Assembly (NCBI GenBank): GCA_016165875.1
Contig: JABBOT010000012.1
Span: 12,026,984-12,090,983 of the forward strand
Length of the DNA: 64,000 bases
From: Acanthopleura granulata
Taxonomy: Eukaryota; Mollusca; Polyplacophora; Chitonida; Chitonidae
Direction of reading: 5' to 3'
Below are positions 22,236 through 35,630 of this stretch, piece after piece. Numbering within the stretch: the first letter of the stretch is position 1; each line of letters opens with the position of its first letter. The notes beneath the pieces are model-generated. The model was given only the letters and a program-made list of their open reading frames with translations, was not told the DNA's origin and made no database searches. Made by a program: the position numbers and the translations under genes.

Positions 22236-23531
22236 TCATGTGGTTCGAACTGTGCACCGTCTAAATCAAAGGTTCTCATTTCAGTATAAAACGGTGTTGA
22301 AGAGTTGAATTTCTTTAAAACCCCAAAAGTAAGTGCAAACCATCGAGTGCAGATTCTACAAAATTTTCCACGAGTGAAAACACAAGAAGCTCATATAAAC
22401 AAATAAGAAAAAAGGGATTGACTTAGCGAGTTAGGTCTTCAATCGGTTTTTCTGACATAATAGTTGAGCGGTAGGGTTTACTACATGGTTATTGAGTTGA
22501 ATTACACTTCTCATGAAATCGTCAAATTTTAAAAAAATCAATGCCTGAAAGAAAATCCAACGTACTATGTTCAGGGGACTATGTCCTGCATATACCATAA
22601 AAGCTGTGAAGTGAAGAAATTACTGATACTTTTCAGATTAAACCGCATCACTGAAATACATACACCGTGCCTGTGAAATGAACTTGAACTTCACGTTTTT
22701 TACGTACTATACCTTTTTCTTTGCTTACTTTTTCGTATCAACATTTTCTCCCCTTCCACGTTTGGGGCGCCTTAAACTCCAAAATATATCTGTCACCACA
22801 AATCCGCATGGCGTTAGTTTTGTAGCCGGTATAAGCTCTCTCCTGAAATCGGCGGTCCAAAAATGCACCGAACCTTTTTCCTGGAGAGCAATAAACCGTC
22901 AAACTCATTGCGGTATTTGTTAAAGAATATTCAGTGGATGATCGCGGATATATTGCGATCCGTTTTGGACAGATTTGAGATCAAGTAAATTTACACTTGT
23001 GGCCTAGGTTTGGCGGAGTTGACAGACCCTTTTTTAAGCTATCTTGGAAAAAAGTAGTGCAAAGCCCCCACCAACCTCTTCATCAGCTCCTGGATGGGGA
23101 GAAATCGATCTCGTATAAAAATATTGAGCAGATCTAATGTCGAATCATCACGTATATGCGGGTAATAAAGCCAATCTCGTAAAGCTGAGAGACGGTCATT
23201 TTTACAAGGCATAGAGGTCAGAGTAACGATGGGATGGACACTCCACTGGCTTGCCAAAGGCCACGGTGCCAGAAACTCTGTACAGTATATCCGAGAGTTC
23301 ATTGCATTTCTTAAATCATGGCACCTTGTCCATGTAAACAATACACTGGCGCACCTTGGCCGAACACCTGTCATGTCGTCGGGTGCATGTGCACCCAATA
23401 CTGACCAGACAACGTGTACATTTGCAGCCGTGAGCAATGGCCAGTGGATCTTCCAAAGTTCTGGGCTTTACAGCGAACGCAATTTTTATTGACCTCAGAT
23501 TTCTGAATAGAGTGCTCAGGTTGATTTAACA
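22236..23531. other. Intergenic, overlapping frames of uncertain status
   Basis: The part from 23039 to 23492 is less AT-rich and open on both strands (132 codons minus, 87 codons plus). I recognise neither protein and saw no convincing splice sites. Confidence 0.4.
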
Positions 23532-23583
23532 CGAGATTGCACTTGATTAAATCTTTTCTAACATTTAATCAAGTGCAACCTCG
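23532..23583. repeat. Near-perfect 21-bp hairpin with 10-base loop
   Basis: Left arm 23532-23552, right arm 23563-23583, loop CTTTTCTAAC. The arms pair at 20 of 21 positions, and weaker pairing extends about 6 bp outward. Could be a microRNA-like precursor, a remnant of an inverted-repeat transposon, or chance. Confidence 0.7.
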
Positions 23584-23794
23584 GGTGAATGAGTCCAGCA
23601 TTTTTCATACTTGTCTTGGAACCAGCTGTATAGAATGTCCATCTATACTGAAGTCAACATGATTTAATACTTGGGGATGCTAGCGCGCATTTAAAAAGTT
23701 TTGGAGTTCATATTTTACTTGTCATATTTTTGTTTGGATATTTTGAAAACAATGCATAGGATGTTAAGTGGATAATAATCCTATTACGTATTTA

Positions 23795-24000
23795 CTGATT
23801 GATTTGATTGTTGTCTAACGCCAAGCTCGAGAATTTTCTCTTAAATGATTGCTTGACCGGAAGAAAATACTGACTTTTGGCAAGTTACTGACGATCTTTC
23901 TCACAGGTAACCAGCAGATATCCACCTAACACTGGCGGAAGACAAGTGGTCTTCAGCGACTCTTAGAGTGCGCAAACGATCCAGTGACCGGGTAAAACGC
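23795..24000 (-). mobile_element. Degenerate SINE copy (family B or mixed)
   Basis: The left end has a SINE-like tail (TTGATTGTTGTCTAACGCC). The middle, TTTTGGCAAGTTACTGACGA and AGACAAGT, resembles the element at 50190-50505 in order and spacing. Strongly diverged. Confidence 0.35.
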
Positions 24001-25305
24001 GTTGGCTGAAAGTTAAATAGAGTTCATATCCTTGGCAAGCTGGTATTAATTATTATATGCAATTATGTTGTTATGTTATTCATTTCTTTGCCATCAGAGA
24101 TGAAGACATGAAAAACGTAATGTTCTGTACAAGTAGCCTGATCAAGCAAGAACTGACTGACTTACTAAAGAACTCAATAACTATATAGTGTTGCCTTAAC
24201 CCACAATACTTTATGGTGGTTCCATATATAATACTTGCTTTATCAAACTGGTTTAATCAATAGCAGGCTTGACATCATCTTAACTTTCAGGTCGAATTCA
24301 ATAACCTGTTTTAAAATACAAATTTTACATTTTACTTTGACATGTGTTTGTTACAAGCCCTTAAAGGAAAACACAATCGCAGGCGGGAATATAGCTTAGG
24401 AGAGAAAGAAAGCTTAGAAGACGAGGAAAGTCCCCAGTTATGTTTGAAGGATATATCAGGCTACTGCAACACATTCATTTTCTCACGTTATATATAGTTG
24501 GCACTCATTGTTTTATAATAGCATCTTTTTTCATTCCGTTCTAGTCCCTTTCCGGACGCAATCTATTTAAAAAAAGAATGATTTTACTTCAGAAAAAAGT
24601 ATTTGGAAAACATTCCACAACATGCAATGAAAAGACACAAAATAGTTAAAAAAAATCAAATAGGCTTTAGTGTGTTTTCAAGGTTCATCCTTGATTCCAT
24701 TGTAACATAACTGTGAAGTCTTTGGACGAGATGTTTAGGATCAAATGTTCACGAATGTGTTTACATCTAGAAGATCCTCCTACACGGTATTGGGAAAGAT
24801 TTGAAAATTGAAATCAGAATGGCGTTAGGAGGTGGAGAGATAGATACATGGATTAGTAACAGGTTATGTAATATATGTCTAAGTAACACTCACATAAAAC
24901 TTTTCTTCCCATGACCCAGAAATTCTTGTTCATATATCTAACCGTAAATACATTCAACAAAAAATGGCCACTTGGTTTTACAACGACGCCATCTGCTTGT
25001 TGTCTGAGACAGAATATTGTGTGAATCCGGAGTTAGGCTTATGTACACGACAAAAAAACACCGCTGAATATATAGAAAGATGTATCATCGCACAACGATC
25101 CTCTCGGTGAAGTGGGAGTCGTAAGCCAGCCCCACCTAAATGGGTGACAAACTTCTTCCGGTCTCTCCCTCTGCCCGTGGGTACCAGATCAGGGACGGGT
25201 GTTTGCTTTGGGGCTCAGGGGATTTATTTATTGACCACTTTTCCGTCTCTTGTCTTTGTGATATGTTGACATTTTAAAACTAAGTATGTGATATTATTTA
25301 TTTGT

Positions 25306-25340
<35 letters not shown>

Positions 25341-26493
25341 TTTCATCGTTGTTTCACGTGATACACACGAATCTTTCACTTCTGCGATGGTTGTCAGTTT
25401 TATACGTGGAGAGATTTAGCCGTGATAAGTACAAGTCGAATATGGCACTGTTCATCTGTGTTATAAATCTAACAGAGACGTTCTTTTCTCATTTCAGCCT
25501 ACTAGTTGTGATGCCAAATTATAAGGGCTTCGAATACTTTATTTTTAACTTGAAACGTGCAGACAGTAACATGAGTTTAAAGTAACAAAAGAATTTCGAT
25601 TCATTTGCATAGATGTCTCAAATGATATATTAATATAATCTTATATACTTATATCCATTTATCCTTTCATATGTTATTTTTTAGATATCTAGTTAAGCAA
25701 GTAACACATCTGCTAACCATTAAATAAATAAGGAAAATAATGGGAGGCCAGAAACTGGGACGCATGTGCATTTCAGAAATGCAGGCCACTATGAAGAACA
25801 AAAAGGCGCACTTGCAACAACTTCAAAGTCACCCTCCCAAAGAGTTGTTAAATGTAATCAGCGCCAAACAAGAAAACAGCTAAACAAGGGGAAAACGTTA
25901 ATTAGCCAATATGTGTGATGGACCTGTGAAATATTTGTATCTCCTGCTTTTAATTCTGAACTTAAACATTTACACATCCAACAAGTCAAGCTTTTAGTTA
26001 ACAAATTCTAATTGGCATCCATCCCTTTGACAATTTGTTAACTGCTCCTCACTCTCAATCTCTCTCGATGATATGGTTTGCGAAATCAATTGCCGAAATT
26101 GGCCTAATTGAATTAACTCGAAACTTCTCGGCTTTTTGTGTTTGTGCGTAAATAATTAAGTGACAAGACAAAAAACGTGGATGCTCTCTGCAAGTGTGGG
26201 CATTGATGCCTCATTGTTTGATGAGAACCACAAGCGGTCAATACGTCCCCAGACACGTTTTTGCCCTACGTGTCTGAGGCCCCAGAACGTATGTCATTAA
26301 CCTATGTAATTAACGATTTTGAGAGAGACAAAACCAAAAACCCGCCGTCCAATCGTATTGGAGAGAATTGATTGGTGTAAACGCCGAACGCTGGAATGTG
26401 CTGAGAGAGGTATGAAGCAAGAGGGTCGACTTCTTGACAGGGACCAAGCCATATTATTGGCGCAATTCTTACAGTCAATATTTTTTCACATCA
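24001..26493. other. Intergenic with a (TTTA)n microsatellite
   Basis: A TTTA array at 25295-25343 is followed by TTTCATCGTTGTTTCACGTG, which resembles the reversed 3' tail of SINE family A, so the array probably grew from a SINE tail. No genes seen. Confidence 0.55.
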
Positions 26494-26705
26494 TTATTTA
26501 TTTATTTCATTGGTGTTTTACGTCGTACTCAAGAATATTACGAAACCAGACAGAGCCCGGAGAAAACCCACGGCAATCCGCAAATTGCTGGCAAACGTTC
26601 CTAGGTACAGCCGGAGAAGAAGTCAGCTACAGCTGGGCTTGAGCTAACGGTGACCGCATTGGTGAGAGGCCCCTGAGTCATTGCACTGTGCAAGCGAGCT
26701 AATGA
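26494..26705 (-). mobile_element. tRNA-derived SINE (family A), internally deleted
   Basis: Reversed tail TATTTATTTCATTGGTGTTT and GTACTCAAGAATATTACG, then body CGGAGAAAACCCACGGCAAT, then head sequence GGTGAGAGGCCCCTGAGTCA. About 45 bp around the usual ATTATGGTGGGAGG block is missing. Confidence 0.82.
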
Positions 26706-29689
26706 CTATGTTTACATGTAGGTGCAAAGTTTAGTCCTTTTTTAAAAGTAACAGTCGCAATATGATAGATGTAACTCTGCACATTTTAGGCAACCTTCCT
26801 GGATTCGGACGCAGTGCTCGGTCAAAAACCTGCACAAAACAAACCAATCCTGATATATGTTTTATACATTCGTTTTATGTATACTGAGGTCTTTTGTAAT
26901 ACAAGCCAACAGATTTAGAAGGGAGTCGCAGACGGTGCTGTCCATCTTATTTCACGTTTTGCACGCAGTGATTGGAAAGAGTTATGAGTGATGGAATGCA
27001 CTATACAAAGAATTTTTTTCATGTGTTTAGAAATAGAACATTTTTTTCATCTCTAAGACGAATACAGGCATGCATGGCTATAGCGGAGATTTAAGTGTAC
27101 AAAATTTGGCCAAGGACAGCCAGATTGTTTGGTGTATGGGTAATCTTAATTGCACTGAACAGTTCTTCAAATGATGATTAGTAAACAGTTCTATACAACG
27201 TCTCAAATAGCACAAGCACCGAGTTAATTGACATGTAAATGAAATTGTCGGAAAGTAGCATGAATGACGAAACAGTCTTGAAATATCATTCGGTCAGACC
27301 GACATTGTCACGTGATCTCTTTGACCCTGCCTATCGATTCCTCCAATCAAACACAGCGAAATAAATACTTACTGAGCAGATCAGAATAGCCTCGGATTAC
27401 GATGGTTATAAGGGAAGCACTACGACAATTGCGTATCGTTGTCAACCTACTTATGTAGCATTGAGATGTAGACCTATGTAAAATGGCATTGATTCCAAGC
27501 CATGGACGGAACCGACATATCACGCTTGAATTCTGAGAAATTTTTGGGGCTTCTTGACCCGTCCAAGTTTACAGACGCTCTGTGTAGAGAAAAGCCATGA
27601 CATAAGACTGCCTTACTGAGGAACTTCAAAAATTTGAGTTTGAAAGAAAGTACTGTGTTTTGCTAATAACAAAATGAAGTTACTTAAGTATGTTTTGAAT
27701 ATAAAACATTTAAACGCATGGCAATATTTGAATGAGAAGATTCGCACACCTACATTTGACCACTATCATCTTTATTAACATGTACACGCTATCCAGTGAC
27801 GCTAATAAAATCCGACATTCGCATAACTAACGCCGATTTGAAACTAACGTTGAAAACTGATACTGATAATAACATCAGCCATGGTGGAAACTTGCATGCA
27901 ATAAAAATGGCTACATCCAATGACAGGCAGCCATCAGTTTTGTGTGATATTAAGAAGAACTAGTTGACAATCTTAATACAAAATTTAAAGAAACTTTCAA
28001 AGTTGGAAATACACAAAACAAAAGTATCTCAATGCTTTTTTACTTGCACATAAGCTGACACAAATTTGAAACAAAGGAAATAAAACACATTATCGCGTCA
28101 AATTTGGTTTATATAGCACCCGTGTAAATGTAATTTTCAACATTTACGGATATTAAGAGGCAGGGAAAACATCCACGTAGAATGTGCCACCATATTTCAA
28201 TCGAAGTTCTTTAACGCCACCTAGGGTAATTTCTATGTACAGGCGGCATTATCACGGTAAAGCTGTCCTCGCCATGTTGATTCTGATGTTCCTTTTGTAT
28301 ACTGAGTCGAATTTTTCTAAGCATGGGAACGTGTTGGTACTCACCGGAATATCTATTATCAACCTCTAGGCATCTACCAAAACCCCGGGTCGCCAAAGAA
28401 TTCGGAAAGGGGTTCTCCTACATTTCCTGTTATTAGGCTGATAATGGACGAGGTACAGACCTCAAACGTGCTACTTCCCGGATCTAGCATTGCTAAGATG
28501 TGTGAAGATGGCACGCTCGACACGAAAAAACGGTCAATTCGGAATATTTGTTTTGACCAGATAATTACTTCTGCAAGAAGGCCTCTTTCTCGCCCTGGTA
28601 ACACTGGTCGATTGCGAAAACAAGAGACAGAATGTCAACTCCGTCCCCGAGTTAAACTGAAGTCTAGCACGCTGCGTGGATTAGCACAAGAAGGCTTAAT
28701 GTGAGCTAATCAGTAATACGTGAACACTTGAGATAAAATACACGTCAGTAAGCTGCGCTTGAATTTTGAAAAAGAATTCATTAAAGTCAAATTATCCCTG
28801 TAAAAGCCATGTTTTCGTCTCAGTAGTCAAGGTTAAATGTATCCTGTTCCTCTTAACCGTTGCAGTTGTTGGCGCCGTTGTTGGCTGAACGTTGGGCAAT
28901 TCATGCAGTGGGCGGTATACAAGTCTTTCCTGAACTATTTCCACTTTCAGACAAAGAACATTAAAATTGCTCAGGTCAAATATTTAACAAGGTTTTGATA
29001 AGATTTAATTAAAGCATAAAACCCAGCTGCAAAGGTGGCATCTGCATGATTCGGAAGCAGACGGCATAGAACAGAATGGCAATAGTTTTCTCGAAATCCA
29101 ACGTCTTACCTATTCATAAAGGCAGAACATAATTCAGCGAAGATTTCTTTCATTTTAGAGAATGACAGCAGTTCTGTGGATCTGTTTTGACCATTACCTG
29201 GTCAACAAAATCAAGTTAATGTATGGTCTGGAGGTGTAAAATTTCTCATTCTAGTAACCACTGTGAATATGTCCACTGCCAAACAAGTGAAATAGAAAGA
29301 AGCTGCGAATTGCTCAAGAGCAAAAGGAATTTATTCTTGAACATGTTCTTCCGGGATACTTATTGGGTTTTTAATGTTTATCTTCCCTGTTAATTATAGC
29401 ATTGGGCAATAACAGATACTTTGCCTATATAGGTTAAAGTAATAGTTATGATTAAGTGTATTTCCCATCTTTGTCCTCGGATTTTAGTTGTTGGTAATGT
29501 CGCCGATACATGTTTTACATTACATATTTGAAAAAATGTGCGTTTTGACAGACTTGTATATTGACCACACAGCCTTGGACGAAACGGACAACACGGAAGC
29601 GAGTGTGTAACAAAGGATTCCCGTGCAATCAATTTTCAAGTTTTTCGGATGTTTTTCATTTCATACTCTAACTCATATCTCCCAGATGA
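26706..29689. other. Intergenic, nothing recognised
   Basis: AT-rich. An 86-codon plus-strand frame at 28444-28704 is rich in Arg and Ser but has no known motif or splice context. Confidence 0.5.
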
Positions 29690-29890
29690 ACGATATTAGA
29701 TAAAAACCATTCGCAAAAATAATTGTATGAACGGCTGATAGGCCCCCGAGCAACCAGGTGGCACTGCCACACTCGCCATGTGGATTGGCTTTCGGTTTCA
29801 GTGAGGAACTCGTGTGCATGGTTTGCCCCGGGCATTCTAGATACCTCAAAGCATTCAAGCTGACCACTGTCGTATACAATTCTTGAGGAG

Positions 29891-29925
<35 letters not shown>
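29690..29925 (+). mobile_element. Possible poly(A)-tailed retroposed segment
   Basis: Ends in 31 uninterrupted A residues at 29895-29925. Just before them, GACCACTGTCGTATACAATT and CTTGAGGAGGTGTAA resembles the 3' tail of SINE family A, but the upstream part does not match that family. It may be a variant or chimeric SINE. Confidence 0.4.
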
Positions 29926-29926
<1 letters not shown>

Positions 29927-32900
29927 AAAGAAAAAAGACAAACGAAAAATATACCAACATAGGTGGCTTGGACGTCACATTAACATCAAGGCAGAAAGCG
30001 TCAAATTTCTAACAAGGCAAACCAGTATCAAAAGACAGACCAGATTTTGAACCCTAGGTTCAAAAAGGGAGTCTGGAGGAAACATGCTTAATGAACAATA
30101 ATATGACAGTGAGTAGCCATCTCACCTATGAGACTTAGGCGCATTTAGTACTTTCCAACCACCACAGAAACAAATACCCGATTCTCTGTGACTCTGAGAA
30201 TCGTGTCACTTTTGAAGACCATACTTCAAACGAAGACTTAGTGTAAAGTACTGGTACATAGATGTTTGTCATACAGTATACTCATTCCGTCTTTTAGTGA
30301 AATACAAGATGCTCACAAAACGGCTCATAAAATAATCAGAAAACTCGTACTGAAAACAACCGACTGTTAGTTTTATTGAGAAAAGGAGAAAAGAGAATAA
30401 AACGTGACACGTTCCTGAACTGTTCAATTATATAACTCTTTAGGACACACCGCTCTATTTCATTGATCAGTTTTTATTGAAAAGACAATCCTTCTGCCAA
30501 CATTATACTGCTCTGTAACAAGAAATGCGCGTTTGGCACAAATTGACAAATGCAAAGGAAGGTAAACCCTCGTTTAAAAAAAACACATTATGGTATGTGG
30601 CAAGGACAAACATTTCCTGTTTTTTCCCCCTAGTGTAGTGTCCCTATTTTGACCAGTGAATCTGTGCTCGAGTTGAATTGGTGATGTCCATTTGGTCGAT
30701 AGGCATTTCTTCTTTGAGCTTATCCCTTATATAACAATCGGGATTATGAATGCAGAAATCGGGGGACCCTTTAATCGTTATGGTGGCACTTTCGCCGTCC
30801 CTCCACATCCAATTTGCAATATTTATAAATTATTATCCTCAATCCGAAAGTCAACAGCTACTCTTAACTTCCGACGTGTCTGCAGGGATGATTCTGTCTG
30901 TTACCCTCATTGCATTGAGAGCTTACCATGGAGTCTCTCTTACACAAAGCCAAAGGTCTATTTGGAATGTACACCTCGCACGCAGCGCTACATTGCGTAA
31001 TATTTCGAGTTTTGTTTGTCTTGATATAGAGTCCGACTAACGGTAAATGTTCACTTCGATAGATGAACACTGTCATCCATGTGAGTGTGAGATACTGCCC
31101 GCCGTTTGCTTACCCATTCTCATGTAATTCATTTTACAATTCCCAAAAATCCACCACAAAGTCGATTACAAAAGGAGCGCGGTCAAGCGTTAACAGGACA
31201 ACGTAAATGACAGGGGGTTTCACGTATACGTTGATATATATAGGGAGCCAACAGGTTGGACTTCATTGACTCGAAAGCTGATAACCTAGTAAAAACTACG
31301 GACGTTTCAATTGATTTGCAAACTGGACATGTTGCATATAAGGAGTAAACTAAATGCTAATCAAAATATTTTTTCCCACCGTCAAAACATTTTAGATATA
31401 TAGATTTGACCTTTTCGGAAAGGCAAAGGCATGAGCCCTGAATGTTCAATCGCCAAATCTTATATTCAGAATTCACTAGACAAATGTCCACTCTTGTTGT
31501 CTGGTTGCTTTCTTGCACGTGTCTTGTCCGGTTTGGAATGTGTACAATACAAATCAAACAAGGGACATTTTATATGTTCATGTATTTTTGCTCCTCTGAA
31601 TACACAATGACGCTTACGTTGCTTGGGGTCTTCCATAGTCCGCTGTTTGCTCCCACATGCTGCAGAACATGCATGGAAAATTGAATGACCGCTCAGGTTC
31701 TAAGGGGCATTTTGTCCGATAACCAGAGGAATGGACATACATTTTGTAAGTCAACAATGTCCAGTGCACATGTTTTCCGTGTTGTCTCAGTTGGTCTCAC
31801 TTGCCATGAGAAACATAAGATTGACCATCGTTATAGGTGCACCTCTACCCATCTTTCTGTGCATAGCAAAATGACAGCATTTCTGAATAGCAACAAAGAC
31901 CCCTTTAAGAGCAAGTGTTCTGAACAAAGCCTGGCGTTCTGTCTGAATTTGTCGGAATATATGGCATAACAGACCATTTGTCATCGATTTAAAATTATAC
32001 CAAGTTAAACTGAATAGCTAATTGCAAAACATAGACTTTTATATTTTGATGGTAAAATTGTCTTTTTTATCCATGGCAGGCTTATTTCATTTTTACTGCA
32101 CTATTATAAATAGATTACACACAGATTTAGTTAAAGTATATAAATAGGTAAAGTTGTAGCTCATTTTGTCGAAAGCCAAATTGCAACAAAGGAGAGAGTA
32201 CCAATTAATTTGTGACCAGACCTTTGTTTGTATATATTGTTGTTGTTTTTTAATTTTGCTAAAAAGAAGTTAGTCTGTGTCAAAAAATATATATATATAC
32301 ATGAGGCCTTCGGGAAGAACAGTTTCCTTGTATACAGGCCGAGTTACCTTCGATAAATAAATATATTATTATTATTATGTACGCCAAAGTAACCTCGCCC
32401 AAGTCACAGCCATTGGCTTATTTTCAGCAGAAACATGGTAAAGGCACGGCTGCTAGAGATCGAGATGTTTACATGTGATTAAGACGTGTTAACTGAGGCG
32501 TTTTGTTTATATGTTTTACTTAGTGTGGTATTTAATCAAGATAAATTTCACACCTTCGCTAAATTCTCACACTCGGTCACAGTTAACGAGATTTCCTGAT
32601 CTTACCTGACAAAACGTCGGCTTTGAGAATTTTCCTTCACGAGAAAGCTTTGAACTCTGAACCGAGGTATCAAAGGGGTATGGTATTTCATAATGCCAAT
32701 GGCGAAGGTCGCTTTATTGAAAACGCCCGAAATGACCAAAAAAGCAGGTTTGCAACGAATGTGTTAATGTGTAGAAACAACAAAAGCTGTAAAACTCGAA
32801 ACCAAACATAGACATCACGTCTTGTCACGTTAAGACGGACAGAGTTTAAATGAAACGAGACAACAAGCTGAAGCCCTGAGGGAGATATTACGTGATAGAT

Positions 32901-33725
32901 GTGTTTTTACGCATAGCTGGGGTCTTTGATCGTGTAAGTGTTGCGTAAAATGTTTCTACAATTGATTGCGCCTAGAACAATGGCGCCATTCACACCATGA
33001 CCCTCGAGAATGGTGTTGGCACTTCGACCACTCCACGACGTATGCAAGGCCAATTTGGCTGCTGATATCCTCGCAGGTCTACACCGACAAATCTGTTTGA
33101 TGCCGCTATTGGTAGCGCCGTCAAACACAACAGTGTGTGCAAACACCCATTATTCAGCGATTACGAGGGCATGTTAGACAATGCTGCACATATACAAAGG
33201 TGTAGGTGGAAAACTCCGAAGCTCTTCTGCAAGCTGCTGTTTAGGATTATGATGTGGCAAAACACAGCGTGTTGTTTAAAAATGGCTCTTTGAGGCAGGC
33301 AGTTCATATCAGGCTCAGTGCAACTCAGGTGTATTCATTCCCTAATAGCAAAACGGTAAGATGCATAAACAAATCTGATTTTCACGTGGCCTAAAAGCAG
33401 AGACCTGTTGCTCAATCACACAACATGAGCGCTAATGTAATGCTTCCAGCGAAATCCTCTACCGTGTGTACAGTTGTAAATTGTGCGCGTTTATTACTTA
33501 AATGACATTGTATTACTGAAATGTTACCGATAAGATTAGCATGCGGAAATATTTGTTACAACGTTGACACGATTCAGTGTGCAACACGTCACTTTAGGGT
33601 AACAGTGTGACGTCACAATAGATCATACCGTATCTGTTATTAATTATGTTCAGCAAATTGCAGAGTAGATGGTGGACAATCGTTTCATTGCAGTCAAGTA
33701 ATTTGGTCCGGAGACCACACTTCAA
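29926..33725. other. Intergenic, nothing recognised
   Basis: AT-rich, with short (AT)n near 32287-32299. No frame above about 105 codons and no repeat element recognised. Confidence 0.5.
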
Positions 33726-33955
33726 CATGGCATGACTTCACTGTCGACCAAGTTAGCATGACTTAACTTCAGTCATATCAACGTGACTTCACTTTCAGCC
33801 ATATTGCGCCACAATATGGCTGAAATATTCCCGGCGTTAAGCCATAACAATTCACTCATTTTATTCATTCAACATGACTTCCCTTTCAGCTCCATACTAA
33901 TTCATATTAGCATGATGTCATTTTAAGTCGTATCAGCATGACATAAATGGGTACC
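33726..33955 (+). repeat. Diverged minisatellite, about 26-bp unit, interrupted by another repeat
   Basis: Units start with CATGACTT or close variants at about 33731, 33757, 33782, 33874, 33912 and 33938. Between the third and fourth units sits foreign sequence containing the palindrome at 33793-33825 and a TTCATTC-type tail that looks like a SINE end. Confidence 0.65.
33793..33825. repeat. 14-bp perfect inverted repeat, 5-base loop
   Basis: TTTCAGCCATATTG pairs with CAATATGGCTGAAA around the loop CGCCA. It spans the junction between a minisatellite unit and the inserted tail. Confidence 0.85.
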
Positions 33956-34028
33956 TAAAGTTACTTTCGTCCGAGTGGCTGTTGAGGGTACAAATGTCGT
34001 CAGGTGGAATGCTGACAATAGACACAGG

Positions 34029-34052
34029 TTTTTTTTTTTTTTTTTTTTTTTT
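34029..34052 (+). repeat. 24-base T run
   Basis: Uninterrupted T tract. Read on the minus strand it could be the poly(A) tail of a retroposed copy lying to its right, but I do not recognise that sequence. Confidence 0.8.
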
Positions 34053-35440
34053 GGGCGGAGCTCTCTAACAAAGGTACAGCTTTACCAAAGGGCAACAATT
34101 ATTTTGTGTATTACATATTATGCTCCTGGTAATCTGAGATCTTGTTTCTTCATTTAGCGCAATTATCAGATCTTACATCGGAACTCAAAATATGGGTCGA
34201 ATGTCATGAGTGGACAGCGGTCTGCATGTATTTGAACGGATCTTCATGTGTCCAAGCCAAGCAATGCTAACCGAATTACTGTCATGGTACCAATCAGTGC
34301 CCCTTTGTAGAAATAACTGTTATAGTTGTATAGAGAAATCGTTTTGGGCAAAACAGATAGCCGCCTTGATTATTAGTTTCACAAACGATGAAAGGCCTCA
34401 AATATGGAAAAATAGCAAATTAGCCATATCGTACTGCTATAAAGTTGTGACTCATATTTCAGTCTAGCTGTCATTTATTACTGCGTTACCAACAGTCTGT
34501 ATTTCTTTCATCGTGTGAACACAAGACTCAGCAATGCTGCAGACGACGATGTTTAGCTAGAGTCATCAGAGGGAAATGGCTGCAAACGTTACGAAAAGCA
34601 ACGGAATGGTGAAAAACTCGTTGAGTAATTCCAATGGCAACATTCCATACTGTGAAGTGTGATGCAACACAGCTGTGTCTCAGCAGAACTCAACTTCTTG
34701 TTACAAGTGTTGAACTTTGCAATCTGTGAAAAATTCCTGTTATTGTCAATGATATTTTTTCTGCACCTTCGTGCCCAATGAAGGTGAACATTCAGTTGTT
34801 TTCGATTAAAGGGCACAACAGAATAAAATATCTCTTTTCAGTATTCACGTTTTTTAAAATTGCCGAAACCTTTTACGAAAGAAAAATCCTTCTATATATA
34901 TGAAAATTTGATATAAGTGTACACAATTTAAGGATTGTTGTTAAGAAATGAATAATTTGATACCTTTTTGGGTTTTAAAATATACCTGCAGTCTGTTCAT
35001 ACCTATATGTGTTATTCATATCAGTGTGTATTAAGTATTACCTTTTACATTGGCTATTTAGATCACTTATTGATAACGCAAAAACTTGAATACTCTTGTA
35101 TACTCTTGAATGCCATAACATAGTGACAACTGTTCTAGAATTCAACATGTACCCACAAGCATGTGTTTTATCACTATATTTACTTACAAATATTTACTAA
35201 CGCCATACTGAAAACATTTTATTCCCTTTTCCAAATGATCGTGGTCAGTATTATGGGTATAGGAAAGCGTAGTATCCGGTGTAAACCGCTAATACCTCGA
35301 GATATCACCCCATGACCTGATATGCATTCAGTGACAATCGCTATTGAACATATTGTCTGGGTTCATTCTATGTTTGGCAAGCAAACGCCCTCGTAAATCG
35401 ACCTAAGTCGCAAGAACTTCTAGAACAATAATGAACAATC
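34053..35440. other. Intergenic, nothing recognised
   Basis: AT-rich, no convincing frame or repeat. Confidence 0.5.
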
Positions 35441-35630
35441 AAAAGTCCAGCTCTGGCGGACTTCCTCTCTGGACGTCCGTGATAAGGTTTGTCATCAATC
35501 TGTGGATGGTCGTGGGCTTCCCACCGGCTCTGCCCAGTTTCCTTTTACCGTTTAATGCTGGCCGCCGTCGTATAAGTGAAATATTCTTGAGTATGGCGTA
35601 AAACAGCAATCAAATAAATAGATAAATAAA
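35441..35630 (+). mobile_element. tRNA-derived SINE (family A), 5' truncated
   Basis: Starts in the middle of the element near AGTCCAGCTC, then GGATGGTCGTGGGCTTCCCA, CCGCCGTCGTATAAGTGAAA and an AAATAAATAGATAAATAAA tail. The tRNA-like head is absent. Confidence 0.85.

Noticed and set aside
23039..23492. Overlapping frames of 132 and 87 codons
   Set aside because: Open on both strands, no recognised motifs and no convincing splice sites.
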